From NCBI RefSeq assembly GCF_900090245.1, contig NZ_FMDN01000002.1:372001-436000 (forward strand): a stretch of DNA of 64,000 bases, given 5' to 3'. This document shows, piece after piece, positions 8,269 to 17,294 of this stretch; position 1 is the first letter of the stretch, and each line of letters starts with the position of its first letter. The notes under the pieces are model-generated. The model saw nothing but the letters and a program-made list of their open reading frames with translations, was not told the origin of the DNA and made no database searches. The position numbers and the translations under genes were made by a program. The stretch comes from Micromonospora halophytica (GTDB lineage Bacteria > Actinomycetota > Actinomycetes > Mycobacteriales > Micromonosporaceae).

Positions 8269-10571
8269 CGGCAGCAGCGTCCGGTACCGGTGCGGGTGCA
8301 GTTGGCCGGCGGCGGCGTCACTGGTGTACAGGTAGTGGTCGAGCAGCCGGCCGACGGCGGCCTGCCGCAGTGGCACCGGGTCCACCGCGGTGCTCAGCTC
8401 GGCTGCGTAGGCTCGCAACAGGTCGTGCAGCACGTACCGGCCGGGGCCGCACTCGGTGGCCAGATGGGCGTCGACGAGTTCGTTCAGGGGCGTGCGTACC
8501 GCAGCCGGCGGCCGGCCGAGCAGGCTCGCCGCTGCGGCTGCCGAGACCTCCGGGCCGGGATGCAGACCGAGCCATCGGAACAGCCTGGCGGCCTCCGGGC
8601 CGAGACGGTCGTAGGACCAGGAGAACACCGTCCGTACGTCGGCGCCGGAGCCGGGTTCGCTGAGGACGCCGAGCGTGTCGGCCTGGTCGAGTTGGGCGGC
8701 CAGTGCAGTGAGCGGAAGACCCGGCTGCAGAGCCGCACGTGCGGCGACCACGGCCAGCGCCAGCGGCAGTCGGGCGCAGCGGGCCGTGATCAGCTCGACG
8801 GCGGGCGGCTCCGCTGCGACACGGTCGGCCCCGAGACGCGCCGACAGCAGATCGACTGCCTCCTGCGCGGTGAGCAGGTCGACGGTGACCGGGTGGGCGC
8901 CTTCGACGACGACCAGGCTGGTGAGTCGGTGCCGGCTGGTCACGAGGACGAGACAGCCGGGGGTCCCCGGCAGCAGCGGGCGCACCTGGTCGGCATCGGC
9001 GGCGTTGTCGAGCACGACCAGGACGCGACGCCCGGCCACGACGCTGCGGTACAGGGCGGTCCGGGCCGGAACGCCGGTGGGGATCCGGTGGGGTGGGACG
9101 CCGAACGCCTCCAGAAGTCCCTGTAGGGCTTCGGCCGGGCGCACCGGGGCGGTATCGGCGTCGAAGCCACGCAGGTTCACGTACAGCCGACCGTCGGGGA
9201 AGCCCGGGGCGGCCCGGTGGGCCCAGTGCAGGGCCAGCGCCGTCTTGCCGACTCCCCCGCCGCCCACCAGAGTGGAGATCACGACGGTGGCCGGCGGCTG
9301 ATCGACGAGTAACGCGTCCAGGGCGGCCAGTTCGTCGGCGCGCCCGGTGAAGCCGCGTATGCCGGGGGGCAACTGGGCCGGGACGGGCACCGCAGGATCG
9401 GTGGCTGCGGGTCCGGCTGCGTCGGCGGGTGCGGAGGCCGGGTTCGCCGGGTGCGGTGTCGGCGGGTCGGCCCGGCCGCGCCCGACCGCGATGGGCCGGG
9501 CCGGCTGCGGGGCCGGAGCGTCCAGCGACGGATCGCCGAGCAGGACGCGGCGTTCCAGATCCCGCAGCCGGGGACTCGGATCGAGGCCGTAGTTGTCGAT
9601 CAGCACGCGGCGGGCACGCCGGAACGCATCGAGCGCGTCCGAGGTCCTTCCGCTGCGGTACAGCGCGGTCATCAGCTGGACGACGAGGCCCTCGCGGGTC
9701 GGATGCTGCGCCACCGCCTCGGTCAGCTCGGCGATGATCAACGTGTGGTGGGCGCAGGCCAGTTCCGCGTCGAACAACGCCTCCAGCGCGTCGGTGCGTC
9801 GTTCGTGCAGGTGCGCGCGGGCGTCGTCGACGAAGTTCGCCCGCACCCCGGCCAGCGCCTGACGGCCGCGCCACAGCCCCAGCGCCTCACGCAGCAGCGG
9901 CACCGCCTCCGGCGGTGGGGCCGTTCGGGCGCGGTCGACCAGGCTGTTGAAGTCGGTGAGGTCGATCCGGCCACGCCGGATCCGCAGCCGGTATCCGGCC
10001 GCCTGCCACTCGACCGTGGCCAGCGGCTGCGCACCGTCGGACAGCGTGGCCCGCAGCCCGGAAACCATGTTCTTGATCTGCGTACCGGCGGTGCGGGGAA
10101 CCTCGTCGCCCCACATCGCGTCCATGATGTGGCCGATCGAGAGGACATGCTCCGCACGAAGCAGCAGCAGGGCGAGCAGATCCTGCTGCTGCCTGCGAGC
10201 GAAGATCACCGGACGTGCGGTGGCGTGCACCTGCACCGGGCCGAGAATGCGGAACGCATATTCATCATCGCCATCAGCCATCTCGGGCAGGGTACCCCCC
10301 GTCGGTGTCCCGCCAGCGAACGTGAGTTGCGCTACCCCTGCGGCAATCCGCTGGCCGGGCGGCGGAGCCGGCCCGCGCAGGATGTGACGACGGCCGGCAT
10401 CCTGTTCGACCTTCTCACCGGTTTCCTGCTGCCACCGGCAGCAGGACCTGGCATCGCCAGCCTTTCCCGCCGCTCCCCACGGGGCCGTCGAGTTGGACAG
10501 GGCGCGACGTCGGGAGGGTCGAGAGCCTGAGCCGAGCAACGGCGTTCAGGGCGTACTAGCCTCGGGGCACC

Positions 10572-11333
10572 ATGGATCTCTCCGACGCCGCGCTCCTGCT
10601 CGCCGCCGGTCTCGCCGCGGGCACGGTGAACGCGGTGGCCGGCGGTGGTTCGCTGATCACCTTTCCCGCGCTGATCGCGGTCGGGCTCCCACCCGTCCCG
10701 GCGAACGTCAGCAACTCCGTGTCGGTCTGCCCCGGCTACCTGTCGAGCGTGGCAGGCAGCCGGGCCGACCTGCCGCCGGCGGGGAAGCTGGCCGTGCTGA
10801 TGCCGACCGCCGTGGTGGGCACGCTGCTGGGCTGCCTGCTGCTGCTGGCCACCCCGGCCCGGGCGTTCGAGCTGGTCGTGCCGTTCCTGGTGCTCGGCGC
10901 GACCGCGGTGCTGGCCTTCCAGGTGCCGCTGCGCCGGCTGGTCGGGCATCCGCGCGACCTGTCGCCGCGTCGCCGTACCGTCGCCGTGCAGGTCATGGTC
11001 GCCGTCGGCGCGGTGTACGGCGGCTACTTCGGCGCGGCGCTGGGGGTGATGCTGGTCGCCGGCCTGGGCCTGGTGCTGGACGCGACGCTGGCCCGGGTGA
11101 CCGCGGTGAAGAACCTGCTCTCGGCGGTGGTCGGGGTGACCACGGTGGCGGTGTTCGCGCTGTTCGGGCCGGTGAACTGGGCGGCGGTCGCGGTGATCGC
11201 GCCGGCCACCCTGATCGGCGGGTACGCGGGCGCCCGGCTGGTCCGCCGGCTGCCGTCGGTGGTGCTCAGGACGCTGATCGTGATCTTCGGCACGGTGATC
11301 GGCCTCTACCTGCTCGGGCGCGCGCTGCGCTGA
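10572..11333 (+). CDS. TauE/SafE-family membrane exporter
   Basis: A 253-residue integral membrane protein with about eight hydrophobic segments. The conserved family motif near the N-terminus is present (GTVNAVAGGGSLITFPALIA), as is the second-half repeat with GAVYGGYFGAALGVMLVAGL. The family transports small organic or inorganic sulfur anions such as sulfite or sulfoacetate across the cytoplasmic membrane, but most members are unassigned and the substrate is not readable here. The ATG at 10572 has a weak ribosome binding site. It converges on the symporter gene across a strong palindromic terminator. Confidence 0.88.
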   Translation: MDLSDAALLLAAGLAAGTVNAVAGGGSLITFPALIAVGLPPVPANVSNSVSVCPGYLSSVAGSRADLPPAGKLAVLMPTAVVGTLLGCLLLLATPARAFELVVPFLVLGATAVLAFQVPLRRLVGHPRDLSPRRRTVAVQVMVAVGAVYGGYFGAALGVMLVAGLGLVLDATLARVTAVKNLLSAVVGVTTVAVFALFGPVNWAAVAVIAPATLIGGYAGARLVRRLPSVVLRTLIVIFGTVIGLYLLGRALR

Positions 11334-11341
11334 GCAGCCGC

Positions 11342-11378
11342 CCGCCCGGGCGGCGTGGAACAGGTGCCGCCCGGGCGG
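11342..11378. terminator. Bidirectional terminator between convergent genes
   Basis: The self-complementary 12-mer CCGCCCGGGCGG occurs at 11342-11353 and 11367-11378, so the two copies pair as a 12-bp stem with a 13-base loop. It lies between the stop codons of two convergent genes and can serve both. Confidence 0.7.
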
Positions 11379-11389
11379 ATGCGGACCGG

Positions 11390-13045
11390 TCAGGCGACCG
11401 GTTCCGGGGCGGCGTCGGCGTCCCGGGTGGAGCCGGGGGTGACCCGCGGGTCGCCCTCGTCGGCGAAGTAGTCGTCGGACGCGGTGCCGTCGACCCCGTC
11501 GGCGACCTTCGCCGCCCGCAGTGCCAGCGTCACCAGTGCCGCGACCGCCAGGTTCACCAGTACGGCCACGATGCCCACGTAGATCGTCTTCTTGGTGTCG
11601 AAGCCGAACTCCGACAGCGGGAAGGCCGAGCCGGCGAAGTGTTTGCGGCCGGTCACCGGGTTGCCGATCTGGTAGAGCATCCACATGCCCGTGCTCATCC
11701 CGGCCACCCAGCCGGCGACCAGCGCGCCCCGATGGAACCACCGGGTGTAGAGGCCCAGCGCCACCGCCGGCAGCGTCTGCAGGATGATCACGCCGCCGAT
11801 GAGCTGGAGGTCGATGGAGAACTGCGGGTCGAGGAAGACGATGCAGGCCACCGCGCCGACCTTGACCACCAGTGAGGTGATCTTCGAGACGTTCGCCTCC
11901 TGCGCCGGGCTCGCGTCGCGCTTCAGGTACTCCTTGTAGATGTTGCGGGTGAACAGGTTCGCCGCCGCGATCGACATGATCGCCGCCGGCACCAGCGCGC
12001 CGATGCCGATGGCCGCGTACGCCACCCCGGCGAACCAGTCGGGGAACTGCTGGTCGAAGAGGACCGGCACGATGGTGTTGCCGTCGGAGCTGCCGGCCGT
12101 CGCCCCGGGCAGCGGCTTCACGTCGGCCGCGATGGCCATGTAGCCGAGCAGCGCGATCAACCCGAGCAGCAGGCTGTACGCGGGCAGCGCCGACATGTTC
12201 CGCTTGATCACGTCCCGGTTCCGGCTGGCCAGCACGCCGGTGATGCTGTGCGGGTAGAGGAAGAGCGCCAGCGCCGAGCCGAACGCCAGGGTGACGTACT
12301 GGAGCTGGTTGTTGGCGTTGAGCAGGATCCCGTCGTTCGGGTTCGGCGACGCGGCGAACTTCGCCTCGGCGGAGTCGAAGATCGCACCCCAGCCGCCCAG
12401 CTTGTACGGCAGCCAGAGCACCGCCACCAGGATCACGATGTAGATCAGGGTGTCCTTGACGAACGCGATCAGCGCCGGCGCCCGCAGCCCCGACTGGTAC
12501 GTGTACGCGGCGAGGATCGCGAAGGCGATGATGATCGGCAGGTGCCGGGCGAGGGCGCTCTCCCCGGTCACGCCCATCGTCTTGAGCACCGCCTCGATGC
12601 CGACCAGTTGCAGCGCGATGTACGGCATGGTCGCGACGATGCCGGTGATCGCCACCAGCAGCGCCAGCACGGGCGAGTCGAACCGGCGACGGACGAAGTC
12701 CGCCGGGGTGACGAAACCGTGCCGGTGCGAGACCGACCAGAGTCGGCAGAGCACCAGGAAGACCAGCGGGTAGATGACGATCGTGTACGGCACCGCGAAG
12801 AAGCCCATCGCGCCCGCGCCGAACACCAACGCCGGCACCGCCACGAAGGTGTACGCGGTGTAGAGGTCACCGCCGACCAGGAACCAGGTGATCCAGCCGC
12901 CGAAGTTGCGCCCGCCCAGCCCCCACTCGTCCAGGTGGGCCATGTCGCGCGGCGCCCGCCACCGGGCCGCCACGAAACCCATGGCGCTGACCAGCAGGAA
13001 GAGCGCCGTGAAGACGATGATCTCGGTCAGATGGTCGCGCCACAT
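11390..13045 (-). CDS. Sodium:solute symporter, monocarboxylate-permease-like
   Basis: A 551-residue protein with 13 to 14 membrane helices and the look of the SSF family: FGGWITWFLVGGDLYTAYTF early in the protein, then VTPADFVRRRFDSPVLALL and GALVPAAIMSIAAANLFTRN, which contains residues of the sodium-site region. The polar C-terminus (about the last 45 residues) is cytoplasmic and acidic. Related actinobacterial proteins import acetate, pyruvate or other monocarboxylates with sodium; the substrate here is inferred by resemblance only. A perfect AAGGAGGT site precedes the ATG at 13045. The DUF3311 protein encoded just upstream is the usual small partner of this transporter group. Confidence 0.88.
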   Translation of the reverse strand: MWRDHLTEIIVFTALFLLVSAMGFVAARWRAPRDMAHLDEWGLGGRNFGGWITWFLVGGDLYTAYTFVAVPALVFGAGAMGFFAVPYTIVIYPLVFLVLCRLWSVSHRHGFVTPADFVRRRFDSPVLALLVAITGIVATMPYIALQLVGIEAVLKTMGVTGESALARHLPIIIAFAILAAYTYQSGLRAPALIAFVKDTLIYIVILVAVLWLPYKLGGWGAIFDSAEAKFAASPNPNDGILLNANNQLQYVTLAFGSALALFLYPHSITGVLASRNRDVIKRNMSALPAYSLLLGLIALLGYMAIAADVKPLPGATAGSSDGNTIVPVLFDQQFPDWFAGVAYAAIGIGALVPAAIMSIAAANLFTRNIYKEYLKRDASPAQEANVSKITSLVVKVGAVACIVFLDPQFSIDLQLIGGVIILQTLPAVALGLYTRWFHRGALVAGWVAGMSTGMWMLYQIGNPVTGRKHFAGSAFPLSEFGFDTKKTIYVGIVAVLVNLAVAALVTLALRAAKVADGVDGTASDDYFADEGDPRVTPGSTRDADAAPEPVA

Positions 13046-13103
13046 CAGCGGACCTCCTTCGTTCGCGACTGCGGGGCTCGCAGACCCGGCTCACTCCTCG
13101 CGC

Positions 13104-13346
13104 TCACCGGTCACCCCGCTTCTTTGTCATCTGGTACACCAGCGTCGTGGTGGCCACGCCGAGCAGGATGTAGGCCAGTTGCAGCCAGTAGAAGCGCGGA
13201 AAGCCGAGGATCCGGGGCGAGTCCGCGTTGAAGAGGGCCGTGATCAGCGGTAGCACGATCGGGATGAAGAGCAACCAGTTCCAGGGGCTGTGGTCCTTCG
13301 CCCTGGACGACGCCGTCTGCGGCGCCTCCGGGTCCGGTGCAGCCAT
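13104..13346 (-). CDS. DUF3311 small membrane protein
   Basis: An 80-residue protein with two membrane helices (WLLFIPIVLPLITALF and FYWLQLAYILLGVATTTLVY) and a basic C-terminus (TKKRGDR). It matches the DUF3311 pattern, which typically precedes an SSF symporter gene, as here with a 58-base gap; it may be an accessory subunit. The ATG at 13346 is chosen because a GGAGG site lies just upstream; an upstream ATG at 13376 lacks one. Confidence 0.85.
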   Translation of the reverse strand: MAAPDPEAPQTASSRAKDHSPWNWLLFIPIVLPLITALFNADSPRILGFPRFYWLQLAYILLGVATTTLVYQMTKKRGDR

Positions 13347-13496
13347 ACACACCTCCGGTAAGTCGTGACTCGCCATGTGACGGCCGGAGGCTACGACCGG
13401 GTGAGCGCGGTCACGTTCAGTCGGAGGAGCCCGGTGCGCCGAACGGCCGCCGGCCTGCGCCGAACGGCACAGGTCGACGGCCGGGCGGCCGGGCGG

Positions 13497-14696
13497 TCAG
13501 CGGGCGGCGAGATGGGCGGTGTCGTTGACCGAGCGGACCGCGACCCCGCCGTCGGGCCACATGTCGAACACGGAGATACCGGCCGCGTCCAGGTAGAGCC
13601 GGTGCAGGAAGTCGTCGCCGGCCGCGAGGGCGTCGCGCAACGCCAGCTTGATCGGCGAGACGTGCGAGACGACGACCACGGTCTCCCCGGGGTACGCCTC
13701 CCGCAGCCCCGCCACCGCCCGGGCGGTCCGCTCGGCGACGGTGGCGAACGACTCCCCGCCAGGCGGGGCGATCCGGGTCGAGGCGAGCCAGGCGTCAAGT
13801 TCACCCGGCCAGCCCTCGCGCACCTCGGCGAAGGTCCTGCCGTCCCAGTCGCCGAAGTCGCACTCGATCCAGTCGTCCTGCCGGCGTACCGGGATGTTGC
13901 CGAGCGCCGCGGCGATCGCCGCGGCGGTGGCCGTACACCGGGACAGCGGTGAGCTGAGCACGGCCGCGACGGACGGGGCGAGCTGGGCCACCCGGACGGC
14001 CGTGGCCCGGGCCTGGGCCCGGCCGGCGTCGGAGAGGGGCACATCGGCGCGGCCGGCGTAGCGCTGCTGGACGGTCCACTCGGTCTCGCCGTGCCGGACC
14101 AGGATCAGCCGGGTGGCGGTGAAGCTCGGCCGCGGCTCCCAGGAGGGCTTGACGGTCGCCGGGTCGCTGGCGGCGGTACGGGTCGCGGCGCGGGCGGCCG
14201 CCTCGCGGGCGGCGGTACGGGCCGGCGAGTCGGGGGCGGCCACCTCGCGCGGCGCCTGCGCCTCGACCCGCTTGACCGCCTTGCCGGCGGCGGCGTCCAT
14301 CGCCGCGTTGGCCAGGGCGTCGGCGTGCTTGTTGCGCTCCCGGGGGATCCAGCTGAACCGGACCGAGTCGAAACGGTCGACCAGCGTGGCGGCCTGCGCG
14401 GCCAGCGGGCGCAGCCCCGGGTGTTTGATCTGCCAGCGCCCGCACATCTGCTCGACCACCAGCTTGGAGTCCATCCGCGCCTCGACCTCGGACGCGCCCA
14501 GCTCGGCGGCGGCCTCCAGGCCGGCGATCAGCCCTCGGTACTCGGCGACGTTGTTGGTGGCCGTCCCGATCGCCTCGGAACGTTCCGCCAGCACCTCGCC
14601 GGAGTCCCGGTCCCGGACCACCGCGCCGTAGCCGGCCGGCCCCGGGTTGCCCCGGGACCCGCCGTCGGCCTCGACGACGACCGCGCGCACCGCCAC
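13497..14696 (-). CDS. Bifunctional RNase HI / histidine phosphatase
   Basis: A 399-residue fusion. Residues 1-135 are an RNase HI domain: EADGGSRGNPGPAGYGAVV carries the first catalytic aspartate, NNVAEYRGLIAGLEAA the glutamate, RMDSKLVVEQMCGRW the next aspartate, and NKHADALANAAMD the last. An alanine-rich linker (about 140-185) leads to a phosphoglycerate-mutase-like domain with the phosphohistidine motif LVRHGETEWT and a second histidine in VVVVSHVSPIKLAL. In mycobacteria a similar fusion removes RNA from RNA-DNA hybrids and has acid phosphatase activity linked to cobalamin synthesis. It starts with GTG three bases after the zinc-ribbon gene ends, so the two genes are coupled. Confidence 0.93.
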   Translation of the reverse strand: MAVRAVVVEADGGSRGNPGPAGYGAVVRDRDSGEVLAERSEAIGTATNNVAEYRGLIAGLEAAAELGASEVEARMDSKLVVEQMCGRWQIKHPGLRPLAAQAATLVDRFDSVRFSWIPRERNKHADALANAAMDAAAGKAVKRVEAQAPREVAAPDSPARTAAREAAARAATRTAASDPATVKPSWEPRPSFTATRLILVRHGETEWTVQQRYAGRADVPLSDAGRAQARATAVRVAQLAPSVAAVLSSPLSRCTATAAAIAAALGNIPVRRQDDWIECDFGDWDGRTFAEVREGWPGELDAWLASTRIAPPGGESFATVAERTARAVAGLREAYPGETVVVVSHVSPIKLALRDALAAGDDFLHRLYLDAAGISVFDMWPDGGVAVRSVNDTAHLAAR

Positions 14697-14699
14697 CGG

Positions 14700-15437
14700 C
14701 TACAGACCCGACTCGTTGGTGCGGACCATGATCCGGCGGCACTCCTCGCAGCGGACCACGTCGTCCGGGGCCGCCTTGCGGATCCGGGCCAGGTCCGCGC
14801 CGGAGAGCTCCAGTCGGCAGCCGCCGCAGCGCCCGGCGGCGAGCAGCGCCGCGCCCAGGCCGGTGTCCGCACGGATCTTGTCGTAGAGGGTGACCAGGTC
14901 ACCGGGGAGGTCGGCGGCGAGCGGCTTGCGCGCCGTCTTCTTGAACTCCTCCTCCTTGGCGATCTCGGCCAGGCTGTCGTCGCGGAGCTGCTCCGCCGCC
15001 GCGCGCCGCTCGCGTGCGTCGGCCAGCTTGGCCTCGATCCCGTCGAGTACGCCCTGCGCGGTCTCCCGCTGCTCCATCAGCTCCAGCTCGGCGTCCTCCA
15101 GGTCGCCCTGCCGGCGGTTGAGCGAGACCAGCTCGTGCTGGAGCGCCTCCAGCTCACGGGCCGGGCCGGTGCCGACGGCGAGCCGCGCCTCGTCCTTGCT
15201 CTTGCGGGCGCGGACCTGGTCGATGTCCTTCTCCAGCCGGGCGATGTCGCGGTCCAGGTCGTCGACGGCGACCTGGGCACGGACCCGCTCGTCCTCCAGC
15301 GCGGACAGCTCACGCGCGAGGGCCTCCAGCACGGCCCGCTCGGGCAGCGCCCGACGGCGGTGGGCGAGCTGGGCCAGGGAGGTGTCGATCGCCTGCAGGT
15401 CGAGCAGGCGGCGCTGGACCTGGGGTTCAGCCTTCAC
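14700..15437 (-). CDS. C4-type zinc ribbon, coiled-coil protein
   Basis: A 245-residue protein. Residues 15-175 form a long charged coiled coil (for example LARELSALEDERVRAQVAVD and LEALQHELVSLNRRQGDLED). The C-terminus has a zinc ribbon with CGGC and CEEC pairs. This layout is conserved in actinobacteria, where the gene lies between a Nif3-like gene and the RNase HI/phosphatase gene, as here. A structural or nucleic-acid-binding role is likely but unproven. The GTG at 15437 follows AAGGAG and is preferred over the longer frame, whose upstream part lies inside the Nif3 gene. It overlaps that gene by 11 bases. Confidence 0.88.
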   Translation of the reverse strand: MKAEPQVQRRLLDLQAIDTSLAQLAHRRRALPERAVLEALARELSALEDERVRAQVAVDDLDRDIARLEKDIDQVRARKSKDEARLAVGTGPARELEALQHELVSLNRRQGDLEDAELELMEQRETAQGVLDGIEAKLADARERRAAAEQLRDDSLAEIAKEEEFKKTARKPLAADLPGDLVTLYDKIRADTGLGAALLAAGRCGGCRLELSGADLARIRKAAPDDVVRCEECRRIMVRTNESGL

Positions 15438-16299
15438 GGTGGGGCTCCTTGTCGTCGCGTGCGGGCGCGGCGGCGTGCACGGTCCAGGGGTCGGTGTCCA
15501 GGTCGGACACCATGGTCTCCACGCCGAGGTCGGCCCGGAGGTGGGCGGCCAGGTCGTCCAGCCAGGGTCGTTCGGTCGCCCAGTGGGCGGCGTCCAGCAG
15601 GGCGGGACCACCGGCGGCGAGGTGCTCGCCGGCCGGGTGGTGCCGCAGGTCGGCGGTGAGGAAGGCGTCCACCCCGGCGGCGGTCGCGTCGGCGAGGAAG
15701 GAGTCGCCGGAGCCGCCGCTGACCGCGAGCGTCCGCACCACCCGCTCCGGGTCGCCGGCGGCGCGGACGCCCCAGGCGGTGGCGGGGAGCACGGCGGCGG
15801 CGTGCCGGGTCAGCTCGGCCAGGGTCATCGGGGCGGGCAGCTCACCGATCCGGCCGGTCCCCCGGCCCGGCCCGTCGGCCGCCGAGCCCGGGGCGGGGCG
15901 GTGCAGCGGGCGCAGCCCGGTCAGCCCGAACCGGGCGGCGAGGGCGTCGGAGACGCCCGGGGCCGCCACGTCGGCGTTGGTGTGCGCCACGTACAGGGCC
16001 ACGTCGGCGCGGATCAGGTCGTGCACGATCCGCCCCTTGTACGTCGTCGGGGCGACCGAGGAGACCCCACGCAGCAGCAGCGGGTGGTGCGCCACGATCA
16101 TGTCCGCCCCGGCGGCGAGCGCCTCGGCGACCGTTTCCGGCACCACGTCGACCACACAGGCGACCCGGCGTACGGCGGTGGTGGGCTCGCCGAGCACCAG
16201 GCCGACCCGGTCCCACTCCTCGGCCCAGGCCCGTGGGTACCGGCGCTCCAGCGCCGCCACCACGTCGGCCACGGTCGGTGGGGCTGCGGTTGTGCTCAC
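15427..16299 (-). CDS. Nif3-like dinuclear metal centre protein
   Basis: A 290-residue member of the Nif3/YbgI/DUF34 family. Metal-binding landmarks are present: ADMIVAHHPLLLRG with the paired histidines, YVAHTNADVAAPG, and LLDAAHWATERPW near the end. The family forms hexameric rings with two metal ions per subunit; proposed roles include GTP cyclohydrolase-related chemistry and metal handling, none settled. The start at 16299 gives the usual N-terminus (VADVVAALERRYPRAWAEEW). It heads a coupled cluster with the zinc-ribbon and RNase HI/phosphatase genes. Confidence 0.92.
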   Translation of the reverse strand: MSTTAAPPTVADVVAALERRYPRAWAEEWDRVGLVLGEPTTAVRRVACVVDVVPETVAEALAAGADMIVAHHPLLLRGVSSVAPTTYKGRIVHDLIRADVALYVAHTNADVAAPGVSDALAARFGLTGLRPLHRPAPGSAADGPGRGTGRIGELPAPMTLAELTRHAAAVLPATAWGVRAAGDPERVVRTLAVSGGSGDSFLADATAAGVDAFLTADLRHHPAGEHLAAGGPALLDAAHWATERPWLDDLAAHLRADLGVETMVSDLDTDPWTVHAAAPARDDKEPHREG

Positions 16300-16448
16300 G
16301 GCCGGTCAGCTTACCGGCGCGGACCGGGAAGCACGGCCACGGCCACCGTCCGTGTTCCCCGGCACAGCCGACCCGGCTCGGGATCCGCCTCGGGTTCCGG
16401 CCACGGTTCCGGCCGTCCACCCACGGTCGCGCCCGCCCCGCACGCCGA

Positions 16449-16525
16449 TGATCGACTCCGTGTCGGCGATGCGGCGGGGTGCACGGTGGCAGGACACCGC
16501 CATGTCGCCGACACGGAGTCGATCA
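16449..16525. repeat. Perfect 21-bp inverted repeat
   Basis: Arms at 16449-16469 and 16505-16525 are exact reverse complements (core GATCGACTCCGTGTCGGCGA) separated by 35 bases. The spacer holds a smaller inverted repeat (CGGTG and CACCG). It could end the flavoprotein transcript, yet it lies 175 bases past that stop codon, and the arms are longer than a terminator needs. It is listed as a palindromic element of unknown role. Confidence 0.85.
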
Positions 16526-16573
16526 GCCGGACGGCTCGCCCCGGCCAGCGGCGCGGGCAGGCCAGCGTCCGCG

Positions 16574-16686
16574 GGACGGCGGCGCGGGACGGCGGCGCGG
16601 GAAGGCCACCCGCGACGGCGGCGCGGGACGGCGGCGCGGGACGGCGGCGCGGGACGGCGGCGCGGGACGGCGGCGCGGGACGGCTC
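16574..16686. repeat. 13-base tandem repeat array
   Basis: Roughly seven copies of GGACGGCGGCGCG lie in tandem, interrupted once by a degenerate copy around 16611. The array ends about 14 bases past the stop codon of the flavoprotein gene. It looks like a slippage-prone minisatellite. Confidence 0.85.
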
Positions 16687-16699
16687 GCCCCGGCCCCGG

Positions 16700-17278
16700 T
16701 CAGGCGGCCGAGGAGGCGCGGCACCGGTCGGGCAGCGCGGCCACCGCCGCCTCCCACGGGAAGGCGTGCAGGTGGCGCTCCCCCGTGCCCGGTGGATGCA
16801 GCGGTACGACGTGCTCGCCGTAGAGCACCGTGGTCCCCCACTCCCGCAGCCGGGCCAGGCCGGCCTGGAACGCCGGGTGCGCGGCCATCGCGGCGTTGGT
16901 GAACGGGACCGCCACCACCGGCAGCCCCTTGCCCTGCCCCTCGATCAGCAGGCCCAGCGCGAGCGTGTCGGTGATACCCGCCGCCCACTTGTTGACGGTG
17001 TTGACCGTCGCCGGGCAGACGATCATCGCGTCGGCCGGCGGCAGCAGGTCCGGATCACCCGCGTTCTTGTAGTGGGTGCGTACCGGGTGGCCGGTCTGCC
17101 GGGCCAGCGCGGCCCGGTCGACGAACTTCGCCCCGTCGGGCGTGGCGACCACGCAGACGTCCCAGCCGTCCCGCTGGGCCAGCTCGACGAGGCGACCGAT
17201 GTGACGTGCCAGCGGTGAACCGCAGGCGATGACGTAGAGCACCTCACGGCGCTCGCTGACGGAGTGCGGACCACTCAT
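16700..17278 (-). CDS. Flavoprotein of the HFCD family
   Basis: A 192-residue protein with a Rossmann-like flavin fold: VLYVIACGSPLARHIGRLV at the N-terminus, ADAMIVCPATVNTVNKWAAG in the centre (the PATxNT motif of homo-oligomeric flavin-containing cysteine decarboxylases), and PVVAVPFTNAAMAAHPAF later. Relatives include phosphopantothenoylcysteine decarboxylase and lantibiotic-decarboxylating enzymes. No coenzyme A neighbour is present, so a different substrate is likely. The ATG at 17278 is preferred to a start at 17332, which would overlap the regulator upstream. The 16-base gap from the XRE-TPR regulator suggests one transcript. Confidence 0.8.
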   Translation of the reverse strand: MSGPHSVSERREVLYVIACGSPLARHIGRLVELAQRDGWDVCVVATPDGAKFVDRAALARQTGHPVRTHYKNAGDPDLLPPADAMIVCPATVNTVNKWAAGITDTLALGLLIEGQGKGLPVVAVPFTNAAMAAHPAFQAGLARLREWGTTVLYGEHVVPLHPPGTGERHLHAFPWEAAVAALPDRCRASSAA

Positions 17279-17294
17279 CCGGCCGGCACCGCGC

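Larger units (their letters stand above)
7252..10281 (-). pseudogene. SARP-family transcriptional regulator, broken by two tandem duplications
   Basis: An AfsR-type activator: winged-helix and bacterial transcriptional activation domains in residues 1-250 (from MADGDDEYAFRILGPVQVHA), an NB-ARC ATPase with P-loop GGGGVGKTALALHWAHR, then tetratricopeptide repeats. The frame from 10281 stops at 8185 after 698 residues (ending WFDRWIPT). The cause is an exact 65-bp tandem duplication, copies 8136-8200 and 8201-8265. The repeat region then continues in another frame (about 7630-8212) and shifts again at a 7-bp duplication, CAGGGCC at 7615-7621 and 7622-7628. Removing both copies gives one uninterrupted frame of about 985 residues to the stop at 7252. 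The start at 10281 has a weak ribosome binding site. SARPs usually activate secondary-metabolite clusters; none is visible here. Confidence 0.85.
16300..16699. other. Intergenic region with hairpin and tandem repeats
   Basis: This 400-base gap lies upstream of the Nif3-like gene and downstream of the flavoprotein gene, both on the minus strand. It contains a long perfect inverted repeat (16449-16525) and a 13-base tandem repeat array (16574-16686). No gene is seen. Confidence 0.6.

Noticed and set aside
6203..10281. A secondary-metabolite cluster around the SARP gene
   Set aside because: No polyketide, peptide synthetase, RiPP or terpene genes lie nearby; only an NlpC/P60 gene and transporters do.
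16574..16686. Possible CRISPR or coding repeat
   Set aside because: The 13-base units directly abut and are not a multiple of three, and no open gene covers them.
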